From assembly GCF_963678635.1 (NCBI RefSeq), contig NC_087064.1, positions 2,387,688 to 2,451,687 on the forward strand: a DNA stretch of 64,000 nt, read 5' to 3'. Below, in pieces: positions 24,101-36,088 of this stretch. Source of the stretch: Symsagittifera roscoffensis (Eukaryota; Xenacoelomorpha; Acoela; Convolutidae). Below the pieces are notes generated by a model. The model searched no databases. It saw only the letters and a program-made list of their open reading frames with translations, and was not told the origin of the DNA. Position numbers and translations under genes: made by a program. Positions within the stretch are counted from its first letter, which is position 1, and each line of letters begins with the position of its first letter.

Positions 24101-27100
24101 TCGAAATAAAATACTACTGCTCTTTAACGACTATTCGAAAAAAATACTACTACTCTTTAAGGACGATTCGAAAAAAACAGTACTGCTCTTTCACGACTAT
24201 TGGAAATAAAATACTACTGCTCTTTAACGACTATTCGAAATAAAATACTACTGCTCTCTAAGGACGATTCGAAAAAAACAGTCCTGCTCTTTAACGACTA
24301 TTCGAAATAAAATACTTCTGCTCTTTAACGGCTATTCGAAATAAAATACTACTGCTCTTTAACGACTATTCGAAATAAAATACTACTGCTCTTTAACGAC
24401 TATTCGAAATAAAATACTACTGCTCTTTAAGGACGACTCGAAAAAAACAGTACCGCTCTTTAACGACTATTCGAAATGAAATACTACTGCTCTTTAACGA
24501 CTATTCGAAAAAAATACTACTAATCTTTAAGGACGATTCGAAAAAACAGTACTGCTCTTTAACGACTATTTGAAATAAAATACTACTGCTCTTTAACGAC
24601 TATTCGAAATAAAATACTACTGCTCTTTAACGACTATTCGAAATAAAATACTCCTGCTCTTTAACGACTATTCGAAATAAAATACTACTGCTCTTTAAGG
24701 ACGATTCGAAAAAAACAGTACCGCTCTTTAACGACTATTCGAAATAAAATACTACTGCTCTTTAACGACTATTCGAAAAAAAATACTACTACTCTTTAAG
24801 GACGATTCGAAAAAAACAGTACTGCTCTTTAACGACTATTCGAAATAAAATACTACTGCTCTTTAATGACTATTCGAAAAAAAATACTACTGCTCTCTAA
24901 GGACGATTCGAAAAAAAACAGTCCTGCTCTTTAACGACTATTCGCAATAAAATACTACTGCTCTTTAACGGCTATTCGAAATAAAATACTACTGCTCTTT
25001 AACGACTATTCGAAATAAAATACTACTGCTCTTTAACGACTATTCGAAATAAAATACTACTGCTCTTTAAGGACGATTCGAAAAAAACAGTACCGCTCTT
25101 TAACGACTATTCGAAATAAAATACTACTGCTCTTTAACGACTATTCGAAAAAAATACTACTACTCTTTAAGGACGATTCGAAAAAACAGTACTGCTCTTT
25201 AACGACTATTCGAAATAAAATACTACTGCTCTTTAACGACTATTCGAAATAAAATACTACTGCTCTTTAAGGACGATTCGAAAAAAACAGTCCTGCTCTT
25301 TAACGACTCTTCGAAATAAAATACTACTGCTCTGTAACGGCTATTCGAAATAAAACACTACTGCTCTTTAAGGACGATTCGAAAAAAGCAGTACTGCTCT
25401 TTAACGACTATTCGAAATAAAATACTACTGCTCTTTAACGAACATTCGAAATAAAATACTACTGCTCTTTAACGACTATTCGAAAAAAAACACTACTGCT
25501 CTTTAAGGACGATTCGAAAAAAACAGTACCGCTCTTTAACGACTATTCGAAATAAAATACCACTGCTCTTTAACAACTATTCGAGAAAAAAATACTACTA
25601 CACTTTAAGGACGATTCGAAAAAAACAGTACTGCTCTTTAACGACTATTCGAAATAAAATACTACTGCTCTTTAACGACTATTCGAAATAAAATACTACT
25701 GCTCTTTAACGGCTATTCGAAATAAAATACTACTGCTCTTTAAGGACGATTCGAAAAAAACAGTACTGCTCTTTAACGACTATTCAAAATAAAATACTAC
25801 TGCTCTTTAACGACTATTTGAAATAAATTACTACTGCCCTTTAACGACTATTCGAAATAAAATACTACTGCTCTTTAAGGACGATTCGAAAAAAACAGTA
25901 CCGCTCTTTAACGACTATTCGAAATAAAATACTACTGCTCTTTAACGACTATTCGAAAAAAAATACTACTACTCTTTAAAGACGATTCGAAAAAAAACAG
26001 TACTGCTCTTTAACGGCTATTCGAAATAAAATACTACTGCTCTTTAACGACTATTCGAAATAAAATACTACTGCTCTCTAAGGACGATTCGAAAAAAAAC
26101 AGTCCTGCTCTTTAACGAAATTTCGAAATAAAATACTACTGCTCTTTAACGGCTATTCGAAATAAAATACTACTGCTCTTTAACGACTATTCGAAATAAA
26201 ATACTACTGCTCTTTAACGACTATTCGAAAAAAATACTACTGCTCTTTAAGGACGATTCGAAAAAAACAGTAGTACCGCTCTTTAACGACTATTTGAAAT
26301 AAAATACTACTGCTCTTTAACGACTATTCGAAAAAAAATACTACTACTCTTTAAGGACGATTCGAAAAAACAGTACTGCTCTTTAACGACTTTTCGAAAT
26401 AAAATACTACTGCTCTTTAACGACTATTCGAAATAAAATACTACTGCTCTTTAAGGACGATTCGAAAAAAAACAGTCCTGCTCTTTAACGACTCTTCGAA
26501 ATAAAATACTACTGCTCTTTAACGGCTATTCGAAATAAAACACTACTGCTCTTTAAGGACGATTCGAAAAAAGCAGTACTGCTCTTTAACGACTATTCGA
26601 AATAAAATACTACTGCTCTTTAACGACTATTCGAAATGAAATACTACTGCTCTTTAAGGACGATTTGAAAAAAAACTGTACCGCTCTTCAACGACTATTC
26701 GAAATAAAATGCTACTGCTCTTTAACGACTATTCGAAATAAAATACTACTGCTCTTTAAGGACGATTCGAAAAAAACAGTACTGCTCTTTAACGACTATT
26801 CGAAATAAACTACTACTGCTCTTTTACGACTATTCGAAATAAAATACTACTGCTCTTTAACGACTATTCGAAAAAAAAATACTACTGCATTTTAAGGTCG
26901 ATTCGAAAAAAACAGTACTGCTTTTTAACGACTATTTGAAATAAAATACTACTGCTCTTTAACGACTATTCGAAATAAAATACTACTGATCTATAAGGAC
27001 GATTCGAAAAAAAAACAGTACCGCTCTTTAACGACTATTCGAAATAAAATACTACTGCTCTTTAACGACTATTCGAAAAAAAAATACTACTGCATTTTAA

Positions 27101-27677
27101 GGTCGATTCGAAAAAAACAGTACTGCTTTTTAACGACTATTTGAAATAAAATACTACTGCTCTTTAACGACTATTCGAAATAAAATACTACTGATCTATA
27201 AGGACGATTCGAAAAAAAAACAGTCCTGCTCTTTAACGACTATTCGAAATAAATTACTACTGCTCTTTAACGGCTATTCGAAATAAAATACTACTGCTCC
27301 TTAAGGACGATTCGAAAAAAACAGTACTGCTCTTTAACGACTATTCAAAATAAAATACTACTGCTCTTTAACGAATATTCGAAATAAAATACTACTGCTC
27401 TTTAAGGACGATTCGAAAAAAAACAGTAGTGCTCTTTAACGACTTCGAAATAAAATACTACTGCTCTTTAACGACTATTCGAAATAAAATACTACTGCTC
27501 TTTAACGACTATTCGAAATAAAATAATACTGCTCTTTAAGGACGATTCGAAAAAAGCAGTACTGCTCTTTAACGACTATTCGAAATAAAATACTACTGTT
27601 CTTTAACGAACATTCGAAATAAAATACTACTGCTCTTTATGGACGATTCGAAAAAAAACAGTACTGCTCTTTAACGC
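18141..27677 (+). repeat. Satellite array, about 280 monomers of about 34 bp, with higher-order structure
   Basis: Uninterrupted head-to-tail array of 9.5 kb. Monomer A (34 bp) contains CTGCTCTTTAACGACTATTC then GAAATAAAATACTA. Monomer B (about 33 bp) contains CTTTAAGGACGATTC then GAAAAAAACAGTA. They alternate mostly as A-A-B (about 101 bp), with extra A units in the right half. Nearly every monomer keeps the palindrome TTCGAA. Larger internal copies occur (see findings). There is no ORF or embedded gene. The array starts at GCTGGTCTTTAACGACG and ends at CTCTTTAACGCCGATT with no target duplication. It could be heterochromatic satellite or a large minisatellite; function unknown. Confidence 0.95.
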
Positions 27678-28574
27678 CGATTAATATTTCTAATGATTTA
27701 AAACCTGTTAAAAAATGGTGAAAAAGCAAAAAATTTGGATTTTTGTTTCAATTTTAATTGTTACTTTTCTTCAAAACAATTGTTTAGAAATGATTTAAAA
27801 AACTGTCAAAAATTGGGTACAAAAAAATTTTTTTTATTTCATTTTCAATTCCACCTTTTGTTCGCACGCATTTTCTGAGTGGTAACAGAATAATAAGATA
27901 AATTAGCTGGTCTGTATAAAATTTGGATGATTGTAATCACATTTTATTTTGACAAAATTTATAGCGTAATTTTATCCCATTTAAAGTTATAGAGGTCAAG
28001 GTAGCTCTAAATTTAACTCCTCAGTATTTTGAAACAAATAGTCGCTGGTGAATATTTGTTTTGGCTTTGAGCTTGGAATATCAATTATTTTGCTGTTAAA
28101 AAAAATTTCGCCAAAAAAGCTAGTTAGCGAAAAAAATGGCTTGCAAAAACCATTCTGAGCACAAATATTCTGTCAATTTTTTCCAAATACGTGTTCAACA
28201 AAAATATTTCAAGATACCAAAAAAGTGATCCAAAAAAAAGTTGATTCAAGTAAAACAGAAAGTTAAGACAACAAAAATTTGTGCTTAAAGTTTAAAAAAA
28301 AAACAACAACGAAAAAGGTCGTGGGAGACGTTGATTTTTAGTTGAATTTCATAATTAGCTAAAAACACTGCCTTATGTCAGTTACTTTGCATTCTACTAG
28401 GGTAGTTGGAGCGACAAAGTTTTACAAGAGCTGAAGAGTAAAGAAAGTTAAATTTACTTAATCGTTGCCGAGAAAAAGCAGAAATACTCCAATTTAATCT
28501 TTTTTAGAATCAATATTAATCTAATAAACAAATGAATTTCAGATACAATAAATGGTCGTCAAAGCAATCAGATA
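27678..28574. other. Intergenic, no gene seen
   Basis: AT-rich spacer downstream of the satellite; no coding frame, RNA or repeat recognised. Confidence 0.35.
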
Positions 28575-28810
28575 TTTGCGTTGATACAAGCGTTTTTGTG
28601 GTTATTGTTTGGATTTTCGAAAAAATTAACGGAATATTTGTGGTCGGATTATTTTTTTTCTGACAGGTTTCGACTCTCAAATTCACAATTCAAACCAAAT
28701 GTTTACTTCATTTTTGAAGATACCAATACCTTGAGCTCAAATGCTCTGATTTGTTTTATAATTTACAGCGGCTTGAAAAATGTCTGTTTAGCAAAATTTC
28801 TTACTTATGT
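28575..28810 (+). repeat. Dispersed repeat family A, partial copy
   Basis: Shares TTAACGGAATATTTGTGGTCGG, TTTTTTCTGACAGGTTTCGACTCT and CTTGAGCTCAAATG, in order, with 53010-53130. The terminal hairpin block is missing. A 100-codon ORF across it has no credible coding content. Confidence 0.5.
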
Positions 28811-29044
28811 GAAACGTAAACCTTTTTTTAACAACTTTTTCAATTTAAAGAAAGTTTTTTTAAAAAATGAAGTGCAGTTTTAACGTTCACAAGTACCCTG
28901 TCACGGTTTTTGTACTTCGAAGCTCGAAACACTTGATATCTTTGCTTTCATGCTTCCTTGTACAGCTTGTAATGATTTTCAAAGTTTTCTATTTTAATTC
29001 TTCTTTGTTTGCAATCAAATGACATACAAAATTCCAGCTGCACA

Positions 29045-29109
<65 letters not shown>
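29045..29109. repeat. (CA)n-(TA)n microsatellite
   Basis: A short CACACGCACACACA lead is followed by about 27 TA dinucleotides (29055-29109). The ORFs on both strands here are Tyr-Ile runs made by the dinucleotide and are spurious. Confidence 0.97.
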
Positions 29110-29112
<3 letters not shown>

Positions 29113-31708
29113 GTGGAAAAAACCATTCCGAGCACAAATATTTTGTCACGTTCTTCCAAATTCTTCCGATTCACATAGGGCGCGCAGTCAAAATAAAATG
29201 TATATATAAGCTTAATTTTGATTGTGTTAATTTCGTTTAATTTTTTATCTGAATTTTGACCTCAATAAAATGCTGAAGGTTTTAAGCTGATGTCATTAAA
29301 CTTGCTAAACACAAATCTCAGTAACTTGAGAATATTTTCAGTGGTCTTTAAACTCAATCGAGTTCGTTCACATTTTGTCCAAAAGGTCTTCACAACTTCT
29401 GATTCGTTCATTTTGGTAATAATGTTTAGTGTACTCAAGTTGTGACGTTTCTTTCTACAAAGCTTTGACTTTGAGTTAAACTCGAAAAGGTTCTTCAAAT
29501 TTATTTATAGTTTTGGTGGTTTTCAGAGCAAAGCTGCCTGTCATGTATAGCGTTTCTGTTTTAATTTTATAATATATTTCATAATGGTTTCAAGTTTTAT
29601 TGTGCGTACTAAAGTCGGTTTGCTTTTAGTCTTTTGGTTTTATATTTATTATGAAAACAAAATAAATGATTCATCAGCCGTATTATAATAGAATAGTTGT
29701 AAATGTTAGTCTTGCCGCTGAAAAGTGCAATGACCTAATTTGAATAAATCATTGAAGGTGTTTGTTTTAGTTAAACGCAAAGTCGTCAAAACGACCATTG
29801 GTCAAATTTATACAGTAGATCAAGCAGTCAAAAACCTAAAGGTCTTCTGGTATACATTCTTGAACAAACAATTCCCCATCATAACTTAGATCTACTTAAC
29901 GCAGGTTCACTGAACTGTCTAATTCTGTTTACTGTTAATAAAATACGGACTGAATCTTTCGACTTTAACCCCTCAATCAGAGTTACCAACTTAAAATCTA
30001 ATTCTATTTCACAGCTGAACAAATGTTCAAGTCGGACAGACCAATTGCTAAACTTATATTTCAACAAGAGCAAGTTATCGAGTTTACTTCAAACAAAATC
30101 AGTCCGCTGGTTTAATTGGTTTAAAAATGAAATTATGTCTAAATTGTGAAATTGAAATAGCGACTACAATCGTACAAACAGAGGTAAGATTTTCCTGACA
30201 ATTGTTCCCAAAATTTATATATATCTTTTTTGCCCAATTTTTTTTTGTACTAAAACTATCTACTCAATTTTTTTGACATTTATTCATTTAACTGATCCAG
30301 ATTTCTATTAATTTTCTGTTGTACAGGCACAATTTTTTGTACTATTGAATTCTAATCATGCATTTCTATTTTTAACTAACCCAAATTTTATAACGGAGAC
30401 AACTAAAAAATTTCATGTCATCAAAAACATAATCGTACAAACGAGTAGCCAGGTGCTGCGCTGGAAGCCCCTTAAACTCAGATAAAGTTATTCTGCGAAA
30501 AATAGGTGCTTTTTGGGTTTTTTTTACGCACTGCGCCCAATTTTTGTAATTTTGCAATTTGGTAGTATTTATTGTATAAATGCAGAGAATAAAACTGTGA
30601 TCGCGCTGATTCGGTTGGTTAATACAAATGCGATCATTTTAATTTTTAACCGATTTCTAACAATGCCGAATTTTAAGCAGATGTTATAAAAAGGCATTTT
30701 TTCCTGTAGCTATTTTCTGTATTTTTTATCTGGTCCGGGTAAAACTCAGCAGGTTATTTGAAACTTTAAATAATGAACCATTTTTCATTATTCAAGGTTT
30801 CAAAAGTTTTGAAAACTTAAATAATTTTCCAAATAGTTAATATTTGTAGCTAATTCTTAAAAATTGCTTCTTTTATTTAAAACTGTGAACAAAATTTTGA
30901 AAAGGTGCTAAAATTTGATCGGCTAATTCTAGCAAAACAGTTTTATTTCAAGATATTGTAATTTTATTTTTTGGGTGGAATACGTAAAAATATTGTGTCT
31001 TTTGACTAAACAGAATCGAACTTTTTCATTTGTAAAAGTTCAACAATGACTACCATATTCGAAATGGCTTCAAATAATTTCCAGATAATAAAGTTAAATA
31101 AATATTTTCGGTTTTGGTTTTCTAGGATTGTTAGTTGAAATAAGTACAAACAGCAAGAAAAGTAAATCAAACTAATTGTTGACATTTTTGAACTGCATGT
31201 TTTCTGGGGCTGTATATATTCGCCGAAAACTGTATTAGACAAAAATTAAAATAAAAGTGTTAATATTAAAAAAAGTTTTAATAAAAAAAGTGTATAATTT
31301 TAAAATCCTCTAATTGTCCCGACGAAGTTGACAGACTACAAAGCCATTGTCGGTTCCAGATAACCGGCTCTAGTTTTTGTAAGTAAGCTTGCAACGCGTT
31401 GGTGCTACTGCAGTGGTCACGATTTTATTGTTGATTTGCTGTTTGAACAAAATTAGATGTTTTTAGTATGTAGCAGTGGAAAGTCGTTATTAATCACATA
31501 CCATTTCTGCTAATATGTACGCTTTTCAATCAAAGTTTTTGCCTAACGTTAAAGTTTTTGTTTCACCGAATATAGTTTTCGCCCCCATGTTTCCTACAGA
31601 AATTGTTGTCATCTCTAATATTTTTGATCTACAAAAACTGTTTATTTAAAAGCCTTAATTTAGCCAGCCGGCTCCAAATTTGAATCAACCATAGTAAATT
31701 TGAATTAA
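29110..31708. other. Intergenic, no gene seen
   Basis: About 2.6 kb of AT-rich DNA with only short ORFs lacking domains. No RNA gene or repeat identified with confidence. Confidence 0.35.
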
Positions 31709-31820
31709 CGGCCCAAAATTACTATCTTGAACATCTTCAACTTAAAAAATGCATGTGAATTAATCTATTCGCATGCGTTTTTTTTCAGTTGAAGATGTTG
31801 AAATGGTAATTTTGGGCCGG
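31709..31820. repeat. Hairpin-forming inverted repeat, arms about 45 bp
   Basis: The left arm starts CGGCCCAAAATTACTATCTT and runs through GAACATCTTCAACT to about 31755. The right arm, from about 31772, runs through AGTTGAAGATGTTG to GGTAATTTTGGGCCGG, with a loop of about 16 nt. Pairing is good with a few mismatches. It could be a miniature fold-back element or, less likely, a small-RNA precursor. Confidence 0.7.
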
Positions 31821-31899
31821 TGATTCAAAATATCGGGACAAAAAACCTAATTGAAAACTTAAACTGCAATTTTCCCAAATTACTGAGACAGAAGTTGAT

Positions 31900-32090
31900 T
31901 AGAATTTTGTCTCAGAGTTAATATGGTGCAATTTTTTTGCGAAGTTCGGACCCAAATGTTATCTTTAAGAGTGGGTAATTTTTGCCTTTTTTTTAGTAAA
32001 TCAAGAGTTAAGCCATAACCACTGGGTCAACTGTTAAGCACTTTATATCAATGTGACCCTCTTATGAAACCAATAGAGTTTATAAGTTGT
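31900..32090 (+). repeat. Diverged single-arm copy of the Tc1-type fold-back MITE
   Basis: GTTAATATGGTGCAATTTTT, GCGAAGTTCGGACCC, a GGGT(C/A)ATTTTTG block, TAGTAAATCAAGAGTTA and ATATCAATGTGACCC(T/C)CTTA follow the order of 9343-9485 with many substitutions. No inverted partner lies nearby, so it is an older, partial copy. Confidence 0.6.
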
Positions 32091-32499
32091 ATACAGAAAC
32101 CAATCAATGTCTTGTTCAACTCTTGAAGCCTTGAGTTTGTATTATCTTTGTTCCTATTCATGGAATGGCATATAAAAATGGTTTTGAATGTTTCTTTTTG
32201 AAAATGTAGGTGCTTTTAACAATTGAAAGCATCTAAATTTTAAAAGAAGCACGTCAAATTAAAAATCAATTCTTATAGGCCGTTTTGTGAAAAGAAAAAA
32301 TAATAATACGTATTCATGGCTGTTTTTTTTCAGATTTCTTCTAAAGCCTGCTGAGATATTGTCATTATATGAGACGCTTCGTCCGACTTTAAACCTTTCT
32401 ATTCCATTTTTCAAAACGATAAAAAGAACTATGGCCAAAATAATGGGTAAATCTGAGGTATTTAGGGAATTTTTTTGTTATCAAAATTTTTCATAGTAG

Positions 32500-32873
32500 C
32501 AGTAGTGGATTTAGGGGGGCAGATGCACCCCCCAGGGAGTCGACCCCGTCGACCCAAAAGATTCCCCTTGTACTGTTTTGAGAAATCGATTTTTCGCAGA
32601 CTACATTTTTTCTTGTGGAGCCTTCGGCGTCAATATGTAGTAATTGAGAGGGGGGATTTTTTTGTCATAATTTTCCAAAAAGTGCCCAAAAACACTTTTT
32701 TGGCCTGCTTTTTTAAATTTTGCTTGCGCCGCAGAAAATTTGGTCAAAATATGGTTTTTTTTCTAGTGATATGGGAGAACTCAGAAAATCAATTTGGTCG
32801 AGTTAAAAAAATTTTTGACTTTTTTAAAAATCGGCCTCCTCCCCTTCTGAGAAAATCTTAGATCCACCATTGT
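32500..32873. mobile_element. hAT-like MITE, about 370 bp
   Basis: The left end CAGTAGTGGATTTAGGGGGG and right end CTTAGATCCACCATTG are imperfect inverted copies. Internal phrases (CAGAAAATCAATTTGGTCGAG, then a Phe-rich AT stretch) recur in the intron at 63075-63190. The CA(G)xxGTGGAT(C/T)TAG ends fit hAT non-autonomous elements, but no clear 8-bp target duplication was seen. A 128-codon ORF across it is a by-product. Confidence 0.5.
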
Positions 32874-34435
32874 ATACTGGTACAATTTTGAGTCTATTAG
32901 TGTGATTTTCCACGAAAAAAAAATGCAATTCTTTTGAAAGAAGATGAAAAAAAGTTCTATTAATGGAAACTTGGAAAGTCTTTTACACAAAATTAACTTG
33001 TTTCAGGGGAGCAATCTTAGTTCAAGTCAGGTTATATACAAGTGTAGTTTGTTTAGATCTGAATTTATTTTAAAGTTCATATCTGGATGATTTCGTTTTC
33101 CACTACGCAGTTAATTGTCAGAAATGTTTTGTGAATGGAGTTAATCTGTATGGTTACTAAAAGTTCAAGATATTCATCTGTTAAAAGATAATAAAACATT
33201 GATGGCAAAAAGGATTCTTTTTTTTAATAATGGAAAATTTTGGTTGCAAAATTTTTTAACCAAAAATGGGTATTGTTGATTTTTGAGTAATAAATTTCTT
33301 GTTCTACAAGGCCAGGTTGATAAATTTGAAGTTGAATGATTGGTTCTAAAAGCCGAAATTTAATTCTTCTTGTTAGCCTCCTACCAACTCCAAAAAGCGC
33401 AAAAAGGAGGGAAAATGATAAGATATTTTTTTATCATTTTTTTCGTTGTTTTTGTTCAAAATTTCAAAGAAGGTGATAAAATACTTGGCTCTGTTGTTTT
33501 TTTCTTCAAAACAGCCGTTTTTGATGAGGTTCTGTCTGCATCTGAAAGTTAGTAATGCCTTAAGTTCGAACTTAGGATGTTTCGCCGGTGGTTATTTTTT
33601 TGCAAAGTTATTTGCGTTTGAAAATCGCTGTGTTTTCTACTGAGGTTCTATCGACGAGAAGAACTATGATTTAGGCTATGTTTTCCTTTGACGACGTTGA
33701 TTTTCTCAAGGAAAGCTCATATAATAATGAAGCCCCAGTGATCGTTATTCGGATTCCAAAAAACTTTCAAAACAATTGTCTCAGTGTTGAGAAATAATGG
33801 TGTAATTTTTTTAAAATCTGACTTTTTTCATCAATTTCAGTCGCTGTTTACTAAAATTTAACACGACAAAGGAGAAACAAGACTTAATGTTTATCGTGGC
33901 AAATCCCCGACTACTTTTTGAGGACTAAGAAAAAATTAAAATATTTTTATCACCCACACACGCTATTTAAAATACAATGGAAGATACATAGCGTCTCGTA
34001 TCGTATTAAAAAAGATCGAATGGCTGGCCTCTATTCAATTTGGAATGATTTAGTTTGCAGTTTTGTTATGAGAAAGCAACTTATCGCGCGTTGACAATTT
34101 TCAAACCCCCTTAACTTTACAAAAAAAGACCACTTGAGCGCAAAACAATATTATCTTTTAGACGGTATAAAAGTTTAGTCAAAAACTTTTTTTTAAAAGT
34201 CGAATTAGACAATAAAAAACGTGAACCGAAGCATAAATATTTTGCCACATTTTTCGCAAGTCAGAAAAAACAACCACGTTTTTTTCTTAAATCAGTGTGT
34301 TCGAAACATGCAACCGGCTATCCTTATTCAATTGAGAGTTTTAGTAAGAAATATCCGGCTTTTTTGATGTTTTTTGGCTCTTTCATTGTTTGTACAGTTT
34401 AAGCGGGATATTTTGTCCTCGATTAGTAATGTACA
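32874..34435. other. Intergenic, no gene seen
   Basis: AT-rich; short ORFs only. Phrases near 33241-33320 weakly resemble the Tc1-type MITE arm (AACCAAAAATGGGTATTGTT). Nothing else assigned. Confidence 0.35.
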
Positions 34436-35265
34436 CAGATTGTTGTTCGGACCATTGAAAATGAGGAGAAACTTTGTATTCGGGTGTGTCTTAGTGTTTT
34501 TTTTTGTTTTCCACGCAAACGCAGGCACGACAAATAGTCATCAGAATGGGTTGAGTGATATATCATAATGAAGTTTTTTCAGTCGTGATTCGAATGACAT
34601 TTAAAATTTTCCAAACAATTTTCCGGTTTTTTTTTTGATTTTGCGTCGAATTTTGAGCGAGAGAAGCGAGCGAGTAAGCTTATTACGTTTTTCAACCAAG
34701 AGAACTTGCCATAAACAATCATCGAATTGGTAATAGTGATATATCATATCAAGCCCATTTTGCCCTTATTTGAACATTTTAAAATAATTTTCGAAATGTT
34801 GTCCCAATGTTGAGAGAAACTGGTTTAAAGTTTGTTAGTTTTAGTTCAATTTCGCGCGAGTAAAGCAAGCGAGCATACATTTTATAGAAGGATAGGCCAT
34901 GAATTTTTTAGTTTTACTTCAGTGAAAGTATTTTTAAAAGTTTTTTCAGCGCGGTCTTGACCATAAAAAAAATCAACAATTCCAAAAAATATCTGCAAAT
35001 TTGGATTTTTTTCTTCTTTTTTAATGATCTTTCTTTTTGTTTTTTCTTTTGAAAAGATTAAAGCCCATTTTGCCTGTATTACTATGATTGTCAATTATGC
35101 CTAAGCTCTAAGCTTTGTCAGGTCCTTCTATTACAACACGCACAAAACAGCGATACTAGTTTGCAAAAAAAAGAGAGACAAAATCTATGATTTTTATAAG
35201 AATATGGTCAGAACATTCTGTGCTACTGGCTACCCTTGTTTTCTATTGTTGATGGACAATGTTTT
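34436..35265 (+). repeat. Dispersed family B, diverged full-length-like copy
   Basis: Follows 3920-4570 block by block: GTTGTTCGGACCATTGAAAATG, TTTGTATTCGGGTGTGTC, ATGGGTTGAGTGATATATCAT, TTTTGAGCGAGAGAAGCGAG, CAGCGATACTAGTTTG and TATGGTCAGAACATTCTG. Part of it (34690-34870) repeats an internal block. No coding frame. It shows that the 836-bp block at 3935 belongs to a dispersed family. Confidence 0.6.
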
Positions 35266-36088
35266 AAAAAAATTTTAAAGCAAGTTATATTTACCCAAAT
35301 ATTAATTTCTTCCCACTAGTTTTCATCAGATAGACTTCAACTAAATTTATTTTCTTGTCAAATCTGAGCCATAGGAAACAAACAAACGAAACATAGTTTT
35401 TCTGCAAATTTCAATGCAATCCAAAACTCGGTTTTATTAGAATAGTAAAATTTATCGGCATTTAAGTAGTTTAGCCTGTCTGAGTTTTATCCATCAGTAA
35501 TATGACCTTCAGTAGAAGTAGTTTCAAATCTGGTTAATTGGTTCCCTCTCTTACTACAGACGTGGGTGAAAATGTTTTTCTTTAAGAGATGTGTTTAGAA
35601 GGTTCAATAATCATATGTGCTCAACCGTTGAATTTTCGATGTAGTTTTTCATTGTCCATGTGATTTTCCTTACTAGATGCTATAGGGTTATTGTTACAAA
35701 ATCTGCAGTTTCTAAAATGATGAAGTTGTTCTTGAAATTGTCTGATAGAAAGATAAAGTTTTTGCTTGTTAAAGAAAGATTGAAGGACTTTTGTGTTTCA
35801 GCTTGAACGACCTTGAGTTGTCAAAAATTCCTCTGGAACCAATTGACTTTTGCGCAACCGGCCTTTGCCTAACCAACTTTTCTTCAACATATTAGCAGAT
35901 TTGACCTTGATTTCTGGTTTTCGAAGAAGTGAACATGAAAATTGAATGAAGGCCAGCTGTCAACATGACCTTGAATATTTAAACCATCAGAGAATCAGCG
36001 CCCTTATTCCCACTTACATTGAAGTTGGACTATCAATTAGAGGCATTGCTTTGAATTTTAACATCTAGAGGAGATTGATTCACTTGAA
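35266..36088. other. Upstream region of KDM3; promoter not identified
   Basis: No convincing promoter motif or 5' UTR exon could be picked. An in-frame TAA at 36059 precedes the chosen ATG. TTTTAACATCTAG at about 36056-36068 could be a splice acceptor just upstream; from there the frame is open to the ATG, so an upstream coding exon cannot be excluded. Confidence 0.4.

Noticed and set aside
18141-27677. Regular short repeats resembling a CRISPR array
   Set aside because: The repeats are contiguous without unique spacers, the DNA is eukaryotic, and no cas genes are present; it is a satellite.
28989-29240. ORFs containing long Tyr-Ile runs
   Set aside because: Translation of the (TA)n microsatellite on both strands.
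32475-32861. 128-codon ORF
   Set aside because: Lies entirely within a hAT-like MITE and is low-complexity Phe/Lys/Arg-rich.
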